The notes under the pieces are model-generated. The model saw nothing but the letters and a program-made list of their open reading frames with translations, did not search any database and was not told the DNA's origin. Shown piece after piece: positions 1 through 7,592 of a stretch of 64,000 nucleotides of DNA. The position numbers were made by a program, and so were the translations under genes. Source of the stretch: Paractinoplanes ferrugineus (GTDB lineage: Bacteria; Actinomycetota; Actinomycetes; Mycobacteriales; Micromonosporaceae); the NCBI RefSeq assembly GCF_016862195.1, contig NZ_BOMM01000071.1, positions 1-64,000 on the forward strand, read 5' to 3'. Numbering within the stretch: position 1 is the stretch's first letter; every line of letters starts with the position of its first letter.

Positions 1-120
1 GGCCAGCAAGGCAACAACGGTGGCCAGCAAGGCGGCCAGCAAGGCAACAACGGTGGCCAGCAAGGCGGCGGGAACAACGGCGGCGGCCAGGGCAACAACG
101 GCGGGAACAACGCCACGACC
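1..120 (+). repeat. Tandem coding repeats, Gly-Gln-Gln-Gly-Asn-Asn type
   Basis: A unit close to GGCCAGCAAGGC, with or without AACAACGGT, recurs several times and encodes GQQG/GNNG peptides in the surface protein. Repeats of this kind commonly vary in copy number between strains. The array is cut by the window edge. Confidence 0.75.
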
Positions 121-567
121 GCGCCGACGCCGGCCGGCACCGCCGCTCAGCCGAACACCAAGAGCGACTTCACGCCGAAGGCCACGATCACCACCACCAA
201 GCCGGCGAACGAGCCGACCACCAAGAGCACCGGTAAGCCTGCTTCCACCCGTACCACCGAAAGCGACACCGCCGACGACGAAGCCGTCACCGACGAGGAG
301 ACCGCGAAGCCGAAGGCGAGCAAGAGTTCGGCGGCGGCCGAGGACTACACCTACTCGAACGACGACGGCCAGCCCAACTCGGGCGAGAAGCCGCCGACGA
401 TCGACCAGGTCGCGGCGCAGACCACCACCGAGAAGAAGGGCGGGGTGCTGGCGCTGACCGGCAGCAACACCGTCGCCTTCCTCGGCGGCGCGGTCGTGAT
501 GATGCTCGCCGGCCTCTCCCTGATGGCGCTGACCCGGCGTCGTCGCCCGGGAACGCCCTGGCAGTAG
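1..567 (+). CDS. C-terminal part of a cell-wall-anchored surface protein with LAxTG sorting signal
   Basis: The open frame runs in from the left edge without a start, so only the last 188 residues are seen. They begin with Gln/Gly/Asn-rich repeats, continue as a Thr/Pro/Lys-rich low-complexity stretch typical of wall-spanning stalks, and end with LALTG, a hydrophobic segment of about 20 residues and the basic tail RRRR. The LALTG pentapeptide fits the LAxTG motif that class E sortases recognise on actinomycete surface proteins (family knowledge). The protein is therefore probably exported, cleaved at the Thr-Gly bond and linked to peptidoglycan. The ectodomain that would tell its job lies outside the window. 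A strong hairpin follows the stop. Confidence 0.75.
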   Translation, partial: GQQGNNGGQQGGQQGNNGGQQGGGNNGGGQGNNGGNNATTAPTPAGTAAQPNTKSDFTPKATITTTKPANEPTTKSTGKPASTRTTESDTADDEAVTDEETAKPKASKSSAAAEDYTYSNDDGQPNSGEKPPTIDQVAAQTTTEKKGGVLALTGSNTVAFLGGAVVMMLAGLSLMALTRRRRPGTPWQ

Positions 568-580
568 ACAACACCCGGTC

Positions 581-614
581 GAGGGCGGTTCGCGTGCGTA
601 CGCGGACCGCCCTC
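581..614 (+). terminator. Hairpin terminator after the surface-protein gene
   Basis: Two 15-base arms (581-595 and 600-614) pair with a single G-T wobble around the loop GCGT, 13 bases after the stop codon. There is no strong T-run, which is usual for high-GC actinomycete terminators. Confidence 0.7.
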
Positions 615-639
615 GCCGTGTCTGCGGGATCTTGTCGGC

Positions 640-658
640 TGAGGGTAGCCTTACCGGG
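640..658 (+). promoter_or_regulatory. Possible iron box (IdeR/DmdR-type)
   Basis: TGAGGGTAGCCTTACCGGG matches 12 of 19 positions of the IdeR/DmdR consensus TTAGGTTAGGCTCACCTAA and keeps the core TAG-CT-ACC. It sits 24 bases before the start of a siderophore-interacting protein gene, where iron-dependent repression would be expected. The match is partial. Confidence 0.4.
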
Positions 659-682
659 GATTTCAAGCGGAAGAGGACAAGC

Positions 683-1504
683 ATGCCGAACAGGCCGGCG
701 CGACCCGCCCACCAGGCGGAAGTCATCCGCGTGGAGCAGCTCACCCCGCACATGGTTCGCGTGGTCGTCGGCGGCGAGGGGCTGCGCACGATCGAGGCGG
801 GCGAATTCACCGACCACTACGTGAAGATTATTTTCCCGCCGGCCGGCTTCGACTACCCGGAGCCGTTCGACATGGGGGCGATCCGGGAGACCATGCCGCG
901 CGAGGCGTGGCCGGTCGTCCGCACCTATACGATCCGCCGCTGGCTCCCCGAGATCCCGGAGATGTGGGTCGACTTCGTGGTGCACGGCGACGAGGGCATA
1001 GCCGGGCCGTGGGCAGCCGGCGCCCAGCCCGGCGACCGGGTGCGGTTCATGGGCCCGGGCGGCGCCTACCAGCCCGACCCGGAGGCCGACTGGCACCTGC
1101 TGGCCGGCGACGAGGCCGCTCTGCCGGCCATCGCCGCGTCCCTGGAGCGGCTGCCGTCGGGTGCGCTCGTGAAGGCGTTCATCGAGGTCGAGGGGCCCGA
1201 CGAGGAACAGAAGATCGAGACCGACGCGAAGATCACCTGGCTGCACCGCGGGTCGCGCCCGGTCGGCGAGCTGCTGGCCGAGACCATCCGCGGTGGCGAG
1301 TTCCCGGCCGGCCGGGTGCATGCTTTCGTCCACGGCGAGGCCAACTTCGTCAAGGACGTGCGCGCGTTCCTGCGTAAGGAGTGCGGCATCCCGCTCGAGC
1401 AGTTGTCGATCTCCGGCTACTGGCGGCGCGGCCTCAACGAGGACGGCTGGCAGACCTCCAAGCGCGACTGGAACCAGCAGGTCGAACGCGAACAGGGCTT
1501 GTGA
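683..1504 (+). CDS. Siderophore-interacting FAD-binding protein (ferric reductase family)
   Basis: A 273-residue cytoplasmic flavoprotein of the SIP/ViuB family, which reduces ferric siderophores to release iron using NAD(P)H or ferredoxin. The FAD-binding motif RTYTIR is at residues 80-85, and the C-terminal GYWRRG-EDGW signature is characteristic of the family. The ATG at 683 is chosen because AGAGGA lies 6 bases upstream; in-frame codons reach back to 632 but have no ribosome site. Length is normal for the family. A candidate iron box directly upstream suggests iron repression. No siderophore biosynthesis or uptake genes are adjacent. Confidence 0.85.
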   Translation: MPNRPARPAHQAEVIRVEQLTPHMVRVVVGGEGLRTIEAGEFTDHYVKIIFPPAGFDYPEPFDMGAIRETMPREAWPVVRTYTIRRWLPEIPEMWVDFVVHGDEGIAGPWAAGAQPGDRVRFMGPGGAYQPDPEADWHLLAGDEAALPAIAASLERLPSGALVKAFIEVEGPDEEQKIETDAKITWLHRGSRPVGELLAETIRGGEFPAGRVHAFVHGEANFVKDVRAFLRKECGIPLEQLSISGYWRRGLNEDGWQTSKRDWNQQVEREQGL

Positions 1505-1555
1505 CCGCCCGCACTACCCCGGGCGTTTCCCGCAGGTAACGCCGATGATGTGTAA

Positions 1556-2749
1556 GTGGTGACCGCCGAGCAGCAGCTGACATCCGCTTCCCCCCGCCGG
1601 CGCACCCTGGTGGCGGTGGCGGCCATTCTGCTGGCGGCGCTCAACCTCCGGCTGGCGGTCACCAGCGTCGGCCCGGTGCTCAGCGAGATCCGCGCCGGCC
1701 TCGGCATGAGCTCGACGGTCGCCGGGCTGCTCACGTCCGTACCGGTCTTCTGTTTCGCCACCGTCGGCCTCGCCGCGCCGCACCTGGCCCGGCGGTTCGG
1801 CGCCGCCCGCGTGATCCTGGTCGGCCTGCTGGTGCTCGCGGCCGGTCTCGCGGTGCGCCCCTACCTGCCCGGCGTTCCGCTGTTCCTGCTGTTCAGCGTG
1901 GTTTCGCTGGCCGGCATCGCGGTCGTCAACGTGCTGCTGCCGGTGATCGTCAAGGAGTACTTCCCGACCCAGGTCGGCACCATGACCGGCCTCTACTCGG
2001 TCGCGCTCAACCTCGGTGCCACGGCCGCGGCCGCCGCCACCGTGCCGCTCACCCACGCCTTCGGCAGCTGGCAGCTGGGTCTCGCCTGCTGGGCGGTGCT
2101 CGCCGCGGTGGCGCTGCCGTCGTGGCTCCCGCTGGCCCGCTCGGCGGCCCCGACCGCTTCTTTTCAACCCCAGGATGCTTTGGTACGCGTGAGCCGGCAC
2201 CCGGTGGCCTGGGCCCTGGCCGTGTACTTCGGCATGCAGTCCACCTCGGCGTACGTGCTGATCGGGTGGCTCCCACAGATCTTCCGCGACGCCGGTCTGT
2301 CCGCCGACGAGGCGGGCTTGCTGTTCGCCACCACCTCACTGCTCGGCGTGCCGCTCGGCCTGCTCCTCTCCGCGCTGGCCCAGCGCATGCCCAGCCAGAG
2401 CGCCGTCGCGGCCGGACTCGGCGTCTTCGGCATCGCCGGATATGCCGGCCTGTGGTGGGACCCGGCCGCCGCGCCGTGGCTGTGGGTGGTGCTGCTGGGC
2501 GTCGTCAACACGGCGTTCCCGTTGGTCCTGACCATGATCGGGCTGCGCGGCAGCTCCCCCGCGACGGTGGTGAAGCTGTCCGCGTTCGCTCAGGGCGTGG
2601 GTTACCTGCTGGCTATTCCCGGACCGATCCTGGTCGGTGTGCTGCACGACCACACCGACGGCTGGCGGGTGCCCCTCGCCCTGATGATCTTCCTGATGAT
2701 CCCGCAGCTGATCGCCGGTGTGTACGCCGGCCGGGACCGCCGGATCTAG
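1556..2749 (+). CDS. MFS transporter, CynX/NimT type
   Basis: A 397-residue membrane protein with about 12 hydrophobic helices. The first segment, with NLRLAVTSVGPVL close to the N-terminus, is typical of the CynX/NimT branch of the major facilitator superfamily, whose known members move small anions such as cyanate or 2-nitroimidazole. The substrate here cannot be told. Two consecutive GTG codons (1556 and 1559) can start it; no clear ribosome site is seen. Its stop overlaps the stop of the convergent hydrolase gene within a shared CTAG. Confidence 0.8.
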   Translation: MVTAEQQLTSASPRRRTLVAVAAILLAALNLRLAVTSVGPVLSEIRAGLGMSSTVAGLLTSVPVFCFATVGLAAPHLARRFGAARVILVGLLVLAAGLAVRPYLPGVPLFLLFSVVSLAGIAVVNVLLPVIVKEYFPTQVGTMTGLYSVALNLGATAAAAATVPLTHAFGSWQLGLACWAVLAAVALPSWLPLARSAAPTASFQPQDALVRVSRHPVAWALAVYFGMQSTSAYVLIGWLPQIFRDAGLSADEAGLLFATTSLLGVPLGLLLSALAQRMPSQSAVAAGLGVFGIAGYAGLWWDPAAAPWLWVVLLGVVNTAFPLVLTMIGLRGSSPATVVKLSAFAQGVGYLLAIPGPILVGVLHDHTDGWRVPLALMIFLMIPQLIAGVYAGRDRRI

Positions 2750-3774
2750 AGCAGTCTCAGCAGCTCCGCCGCCACCTCGGTGGGGCGCTCGACGTGCGGC
2801 GAGTGACCACAGTTCGCAAGGACCACCTCGGCGTAGGGGCCGTAGCGTTCGAACACCGCCCGCGTCTGGCTCACCATCGGCTGCGGCGGCGCCGCCTCCT
2901 CGCCCGGCCAGCCCGGGACCGCGCCGATCTTGCCGAGGTAGGCGAGATCGAAGAACGAGGTGTCCGAGACGATCGCGTCCCGGTCGCCGCGCACCCAGGT
3001 GATCGGCGGCTTGGGCTCGACCGCTACCAGGGCCTCGGCGACGTTGAAGTGGTTCGGCGCCATGGTGTTGAGCACGCCTCGATCGCCCGGCGCGATGCCC
3101 GGCCAGGTGTCGGTGGGCTTGCTGTCGCCCGGGTAGTTGTCGTCGCCGATCGCCGTGCTCAGCACCGTGTCGAGAAGCAGCTGCTCATCGTCGCCGAGGC
3201 TGGCCGGGTCGGCCACGTAGGCCGTCCGCAGCACCGCGAGCGGGCTGGTCGGCTCGTCGCCGGAGCGGTCCCCGGCGGCGATGCGGCGCACGAAGTCCGG
3301 GTTGGCGGCGCCGCCGCCGGTGCCGGCGAAATCCTTCAGCGGGATCCCGTCCAAGCCGTGCGTGCCCCCGAAGCCGTACGGGCTGAGCGGCGCCTCCAGA
3401 AGCAGGGCGTGCCACCTCGCCGGCTGGTCGACCAGCAACTGCATCGCGACGCCGCAGCCCATCGAGTGGGCGGCGAGGGTGATCCGCCGACCGCCGGAAC
3501 CGAAGATCTCCGGGTGGTCGAGCAGCGCGGCGATGTCGTCGGAGAAGTCGCGCAGACCTCTCGTGGCGTCGACCGGGGCGGCCTCGGAGTTGCCGTAACC
3601 ACGCAGGTCGGGGGCAACGATCCGGAGGTGGGGCGGCAGATGCCGGAGCAGTGGCCGCCAGAAGGCGGCGGCCGAACAGTTGCCGTGCACGAGCAGCACC
3701 GGGGTGCCGTCGACCGGCCCGTCGACCAGAACGTTGAGGGAGATGCCGCGGACGGCGACGGTGACCTCTTCCAT
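2746..3774 (-). CDS. Alpha/beta hydrolase
   Basis: A 342-residue soluble hydrolase. It carries an oxyanion-hole segment LLVHGNCSA (about residues 27-35), the nucleophile elbow AHSMG with Ser104, and a C-terminal NCGHSPHVERP holding the catalytic His. The family includes esterases, epoxide hydrolases and haloalkane dehalogenases; the substrate is not deducible. The ATG at 3774 follows GGGAGG with good spacing, and the open frame that continues upstream is spurious because it runs antisense through the neighbouring genes. It is transcribed divergently from the methyltransferase remnant and overlaps the MFS gene tail by four bases. Confidence 0.85.
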   Translation of the reverse strand: MEEVTVAVRGISLNVLVDGPVDGTPVLLVHGNCSAAAFWRPLLRHLPPHLRIVAPDLRGYGNSEAAPVDATRGLRDFSDDIAALLDHPEIFGSGGRRITLAAHSMGCGVAMQLLVDQPARWHALLLEAPLSPYGFGGTHGLDGIPLKDFAGTGGGAANPDFVRRIAAGDRSGDEPTSPLAVLRTAYVADPASLGDDEQLLLDTVLSTAIGDDNYPGDSKPTDTWPGIAPGDRGVLNTMAPNHFNVAEALVAVEPKPPITWVRGDRDAIVSDTSFFDLAYLGKIGAVPGWPGEEAAPPQPMVSQTRAVFERYGPYAEVVLANCGHSPHVERPTEVAAELLRLL

Positions 3775-3839
3775 CGCCGAAGCCTCCCACCGCGGGCGGG
3801 GGCGGCGCAGTGTGGTCGGCCCACATATCCTGCGGGTTA

Positions 3840-4296
3840 TGGCCGGTGACGTGTGGGCCGATGGAGCCGGCCGGTGGCGGCTGCTTTCGTGAGCTGGCTC
3901 GGCGCGGTGGTGGCCTGCTACGTCTGGGACTACGCGGCCGGCATGCAGATGATGCGCTGGTTCTGGGACGCGGCCCGCTCCGTCGACCCGCACGCACCCG
4001 ACGGGGCGGTCCGCTTCCCGATCTGCAGCGCCGAGGGCCTGGCGGCGGCGTGGACCGCGGCCGGCCTGCGCTCCGTCGAGACCCGGCCGATCACGGTGCC
4101 GACCGTGTTCACCGACTTCGCCGACTACTGGCAGCCGTTCCTGGGTGGGCAGGGCGCGGCTCCGGCGTACCTCGCTCGTCTGTCCGCCGATCAGCAGCAA
4201 GAGATCCGCGGTCGGCTGGCGGACCGGCTGCCCCGGCCGCCGGACGGCAGCATCGCCCTGACCGCGACCGCCTGGGCGATCCGTGGCCGCCGCTGA
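3840..4296 (+). pseudogene. Class I SAM-dependent methyltransferase remnant, SAM-binding core deleted
   Basis: The 3' part reads VWDYAAGMQMMRWFWDAA through FTDFADYWQPFLGGQG to a normal C-terminus, which is the distal half of a well-known actinobacterial methyltransferase family of about 250-270 aa. The N-terminal signature GRWSRPVAAAFVSWLG is also there, but it joins directly to GAVVACYVWDYA. The Rossmann core with the GxGxG SAM-binding loop, about 90-100 residues, is missing. A second lesion lies near the start: MAGDVW from ATG 3840 is in a different frame from GRWSRP, and the usual DAYERYV link is absent. The remaining frame could start at GTG 3853 but cannot make an active enzyme. It overlaps the next gene by 14 bases. 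Confidence 0.8.
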
Positions 4297-4969
4297 CCGG
4301 CTGGCCGTGGTCACCGGGGCCGGCCGGGGCTTCGGCCGAGCCGTCGCCGAGGCTCTCACCGACCAGGGCCGGCGGGTCGTGGCGTGCGTGCGCACCCGAC
4401 CGGCGACCGGGAAAGCCGGCCTCCAGGTGGTGGTGCAGGACGTCCGCGACCCGGTCGGGACGGAACTCCTCGCCGCCATCGGCGACCGCCCGGTCGACGC
4501 GCTCATCAACAACGCCGGCGTCGGCGCGAAAGCGACCCCGCCGGCCGGCGTCGACCCGCGGCAGATCCTCGACGCGCTGGACGTCAACATGGCCGGGACG
4601 CTCCGCCTGACCCAGGCTCTGCTGCCGGCGCTGACCGCCGCGCCCGACCCGGTGATCGTCAACGTGTCGTCGCGGCTGGGCTCACTGACCGCGCAGGCCG
4701 AGGGCGAGTTCGCCACCAGGCGGACCAGCTACGCCTACCGCATCTCCAAGGCCGCCCAGAACATGCTGACCATCACTTTGGCCCAGGAGTCGGCCGGCCG
4801 GGTCCACTGCTGGGCCGTCCACCCCGGCAGCCTGACCACCGCGATGGGCGCCACCGACGCCACAACCCCGGCCGGCGAGGCCGCCCTTCGTCTGGTCGAC
4901 TTGCTGAACAGCCCCGACCCGGCCTCGCCCCGCTTCGTCTCGCTCGACGGGCCGGACCTGCGCTGGTGA
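4283..4969 (+). CDS. SDR family NAD(P)-dependent oxidoreductase
   Basis: A 228-residue short-chain dehydrogenase/reductase. The cofactor loop TGAGRGFG lies at residues 11-18, NNAG about residue 75, the catalytic Ser in NVSSR, and the active-site YRISK (Tyr-x3-Lys) follows. HPGSLTTAM is the usual post-catalytic segment. The GTG start at 4283 lies inside the end of the methyltransferase remnant, so the two were probably one transcription unit before the upstream gene decayed. The substrate is unknown. Confidence 0.8.
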   Translation: MAAADRLAVVTGAGRGFGRAVAEALTDQGRRVVACVRTRPATGKAGLQVVVQDVRDPVGTELLAAIGDRPVDALINNAGVGAKATPPAGVDPRQILDALDVNMAGTLRLTQALLPALTAAPDPVIVNVSSRLGSLTAQAEGEFATRRTSYAYRISKAAQNMLTITLAQESAGRVHCWAVHPGSLTTAMGATDATTPAGEAALRLVDLLNSPDPASPRFVSLDGPDLRW

Positions 4970-4972
4970 CCG

Positions 4973-5728
4973 TCAGCCGTCGACGGTTGCCTTCTTGGGG
5001 CAGCCGTTCTTCTCCTGCCACGCCTTGACCGCGGCCACCGGCGACTTCTGGCCGTCCTTACGCCACGAGTCGAGGTAGGGCCAGGGGTAGAGCGTGCCGC
5101 GCTGATTCCACCAGTCACCCTGCTTGGCGCACGGCGGCGAGATGCCGAAGTGCAGGTGACAGGCACTCGCATCGCCCGTCTCCCCGGTCGTGCCGAGATC
5201 CTGCCCGGTCCGCACGCGGACGCCCGGCTCGATGCCGTCGGCCACCGCGGAAAGATGAGAGCCGTAGTAGCGCACGCCGTCGTCGCCGAGAATCGACACC
5301 GACAGCCCACCGCGGGTGGCCCCGTCGTTCTTCTTGGCGGTCCAGGTGTCCTTCTTGGCCACTGCCAGAACCACCCCACCGGTCACCGCCACGAACCGGT
5401 GCCCGCACGCGGTCATCACGTCCGACGCCGGATAGTCATGGTGGGTACGGGCGTAGCTGCTCTTACCGACCACCGGAAACGTATAGGTGATCTTCGCAGT
5501 CGACGCCGAACTCGACGGCGCCGCCTTGGCCGCGTTAGGCGCCCCGCTCGCAGTCGACGTGCCGCCGGGCGCGGGCGCGCCGGACGCGGCGGACGCGGGC
5601 GCGGCGGACGTCGCCAGCCCCTGCGTCGAACCGGCCCAGACCGGCTTGGCCTCAGGCTTGCCAGCACAGCCGGCAACGGCGGTGAGGCCTAGGCCGACAG
5701 CCAGACCTCCGAGGGCAAATCTCCGCAT
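4973..5728 (-). CDS. M23-family peptidase lipoprotein
   Basis: A 251-residue lipoprotein with a basic N-terminus, hydrophobic stretch and lipobox VAGC (lipidated Cys21), then a Ser/Ala/Pro-rich linker of about 60 residues and a LytM/M23 domain. Family zinc-site motifs are visible: HHDYPASD and HLHFG at residues 191-195. M23 enzymes cut peptidoglycan cross-bridges, so this is probably a cell-surface murein hydrolase or a LytM-type activator. ATG 5728 has no clear ribosome site; a TTG four codons upstream follows AGGAAG by 8 bases and may be the true start. The stop lies just beyond the end of the convergent SDR gene. Confidence 0.8.
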   Translation of the reverse strand: MRRFALGGLAVGLGLTAVAGCAGKPEAKPVWAGSTQGLATSAAPASAASGAPAPGGTSTASGAPNAAKAAPSSSASTAKITYTFPVVGKSSYARTHHDYPASDVMTACGHRFVAVTGGVVLAVAKKDTWTAKKNDGATRGGLSVSILGDDGVRYYGSHLSAVADGIEPGVRVRTGQDLGTTGETGDASACHLHFGISPPCAKQGDWWNQRGTLYPWPYLDSWRKDGQKSPVAAVKAWQEKNGCPKKATVDG

Positions 5729-5854
5729 AAAGGGGTGCAAAACAACATCTTCCTGCTCGGCATCCGAACGGCCCAATATAACCAGTCCCGCCCAACCCCT
5801 GCCTTCCCCGAACGGGGGGGGCCGGCTCATGGCCCTCGCCCGCCCTGCCAGCCC

Positions 5855-5877
5855 GCCCTTCTTCCAGAAAGAAGGGC
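5855..5877. repeat. Perfect inverted repeat GCCCTTCTT/AAGAAGGGC
   Basis: Nine-base arms with loop CCAGA. A related hairpin with GCCCTT/AAGGGC arms occurs at 48373-48396 in an unrelated intergenic region. Confidence 0.65.
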
Positions 5878-5977
5878 CCTCAACAGCACTCCGACACGCC
5901 TTCCTCGCTGACACCGGGGCCTCCCCCAACCAGCACGAAGCCCCCTCGCTCCGAACCGCACGCAGGTCTCGCCCCAT

Positions 5978-6001
5978 GTCGGACCCTTCGCTAAGGGCGA
6001 C
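5978..6001. repeat. Inverted repeat with CCCTT/AAGGG core
   Basis: Arms GTCG-CCCTT and AAGGG-CGAC pair around loop CGCT with a two-base bulge (GA). It is one of three small hairpins in this gap. Confidence 0.5.
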
Positions 6002-6027
6002 AGAGTCTGCACGCGGCCCTCCGAGGC

Positions 6028-6046
6028 GCATCTTCACTGAAGATGC
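6028..6046. repeat. Perfect palindrome GCATCTTCA-C-TGAAGATGC
   Basis: Nine-base arms with a single central base. Its right part, TTCACTGAAGATGCG, is 13/15 identical to TTCACGGAGGATGCG at about 48422-48436, suggesting a small dispersed extragenic element. Confidence 0.6.
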
Positions 6047-6320
6047 GGCCTCCGCCGCCCGCCCCCTCGTCAAGGAACCCGGGGCCGTCGATGGAAACGC
6101 GCGGATCGTCGGCCGCGTGCTGTTCCGACGGATCGCAGCCTCGGCACGGCTTCGTGATCTTGGAGCAAGCCCAAGGAGACCGCGCCCAACCCCGCCGGCC
6201 CCCTGGACAGTGCGTCGACAAAGCTGACTGGAGCGCGACGGGCGGACCCGAGCTCAGCTGCGGAAGGTCAGGCGGGAAGGCGCCACGCAGCAGGCAGGAA
6301 GCCGCGCAACCACCGGGGAC

Positions 6321-6380
6321 GCAAGGCGACCGCAACGCGCAAGGCGACCGCAACGCAAGGCGACCGGAACGCAGGCGACT
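6321..6380. repeat. Short tandem repeat, unit GCAAGGCGACCGCAAC
   Basis: Three near-identical copies (6321-6338, 6339-6354, 6355-6370) are followed by a partial fourth. The unit is 16-18 bases long. It is noncoding and sits 55 bases beyond the flotillin stop. Confidence 0.75.
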
Positions 6381-6434
6381 GGCGGGCGGGGCCGGCGCGA
6401 CCGATCAAAGGCAAAGGTCGCGCCGGCAACCGGG

Positions 6435-7592
6435 TCAGGCGACTGACTTCGGGGCGACCGGGGTCAGCGCGGTGGACTGGGACGGGGCGTGCAGGCCGGA
6501 GCGCAGGGTTTCCAGCATGGTCATGCCCTGGGCGGCCAGGGAAGCGACCACGCTGTTCAGGCCTTCGGCGCCGTCGAGGACGGTCACGTTGGCGCCCTGC
6601 AGGCCTTCGGCGGCGGCGCGGAGCATCTCCGGCAGCTTTTCGATGATGGCCTGGTCGAGGGCGATGCGGTCCTGGGCGGCGGCGGCTTCGGCGGACAGTT
6701 TGGTGGCGTCGGCCTCGGCTCGGGCGAGGGCGCGGATGCGTTCGGCCTCGGCCTCGGCGGGGCGGACCACTTCGGCGATCAGCTGGGCCTGGCGCAACTC
6801 GGCGTTTCGCTGGGCGACGACTGCCTGTTCGGCCAGGACGTCCTGGGCGGCCCGGGCGGCGGCGAGCGGGCCGGCCTGGGAGGCGGTCTGCTGGGCCTGG
6901 TCGATCTCGGCTTGGTACCGCGCCTTGGCGATGGCCGTCTGCCGGCTGTACTCGGCCTGGTGGCGGACGCTCTGCTGCTGGGCTTCGGCGCTGGCCCGGT
7001 CGGCCTCGGCGTAGGCGATCTTGGCTTCCTGGTTGACCCGGGCCTCGTGCACCGCGGCGAGCGCCTTGATGTAGCCGGCGCCCTTGTCGTCGATGCTGCT
7101 GATCTGCAGCGAGTCGACGGCCAGGCCGATGCGGGCCATCTCGGTCTTGCTGGCGTCGACGATCGCGTCGGCGAGGGTCTGCTGTTCGCGGATGATGGCC
7201 TCGACCGTCATGCTGCCGATGATGCTGCGCAGGTGACCGGAGAAGATCCGCCCGACCAGGGTGGGCATCTGCCGTTGGTCGCCCTGGAAGCGACGGGCCG
7301 CGGCGGCGATCGACTCGTGGTCGTCGGCGACCTTGAACGCGATGACCGCCTGCACCGCCAGGATGATGCCCTGCTTGGTGTAGCAGTCCTCGACTACTTC
7401 GGCTTCCTGCATCGCCAGGGTGAGGCGGGACGCCTTGGAGAAGATGGGCGCGACGAAAACGCCGTGCCCGGTGACGATCTTGAACGGCAACGCGTCCGCA
7501 CCCCGCTGCTTGCGACCACTGATAAGCAACGCCTCGTTGGGGGCGGGCACCCGATAACCGAACACTGTTACGACCCTTCTTCGACGGGCCAT
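6435..7592 (-). CDS. SPFH/band-7 family flotillin-like protein
   Basis: A 385-residue protein with an N-terminal SPFH (prohibitin-homology) domain over roughly residues 10-180 and a long Ala/Glu/Gln-rich coiled coil after it, with repeated AEAERIRALARAEAD-type heptads. Bacterial flotillins scaffold membrane microdomains and often pair with NfeD proteins. Here the start ATG 7592 overlaps the end of an NfeD-like gene by 25 bases, so the two are translated from one message. The N-terminus is basic (MARRRRVV) rather than a clear transmembrane helix, so membrane attachment may be peripheral or depend on the partner. Confidence 0.85.
   Translation of the reverse strand: MARRRRVVTVFGYRVPAPNEALLISGRKQRGADALPFKIVTGHGVFVAPIFSKASRLTLAMQEAEVVEDCYTKQGIILAVQAVIAFKVADDHESIAAAARRFQGDQRQMPTLVGRIFSGHLRSIIGSMTVEAIIREQQTLADAIVDASKTEMARIGLAVDSLQISSIDDKGAGYIKALAAVHEARVNQEAKIAYAEADRASAEAQQQSVRHQAEYSRQTAIAKARYQAEIDQAQQTASQAGPLAAARAAQDVLAEQAVVAQRNAELRQAQLIAEVVRPAEAEAERIRALARAEADATKLSAEAAAAQDRIALDQAIIEKLPEMLRAAAEGLQGANVTVLDGAEGLNSVVASLAAQGMTMLETLRSGLHAPSQSTALTPVAPKSVA

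Larger units (their letters stand above)
5742..6434 (+). other. Gene-free, hairpin-rich intergenic region
   Basis: No convincing gene is seen on either strand over about 690 bases; the open frames here lack ribosome sites and family features. It holds a C-run/G-run block near 5810, at least three short perfect hairpins (5855-5877, 5978-6001, 6028-6046) and a 16-18 bp tandem repeat (6321-6380). It lies between the 5' end of the M23 gene and the 3' end of the flotillin gene. Confidence 0.6.

Noticed and set aside
287..1333. A 348-codon open frame on the minus strand opposite the siderophore-interacting protein
   Set aside because: It is an antisense frame forced open by GC-rich codon use; the peptide is Arg/Gly/Ala-rich with no family pattern, and the plus-strand gene has clear motifs.
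3775..4716. Long N-terminal extension of the alpha/beta hydrolase
   Set aside because: ATG 3774 has GGGAGG and the domain starts there; the upstream frame is antisense to the methyltransferase remnant and the SDR.
5790..5830. 6C-type noncoding RNA because of the C-run
   Set aside because: There is a single C/G block, not the paired C-loop hairpins that define 6C RNA.
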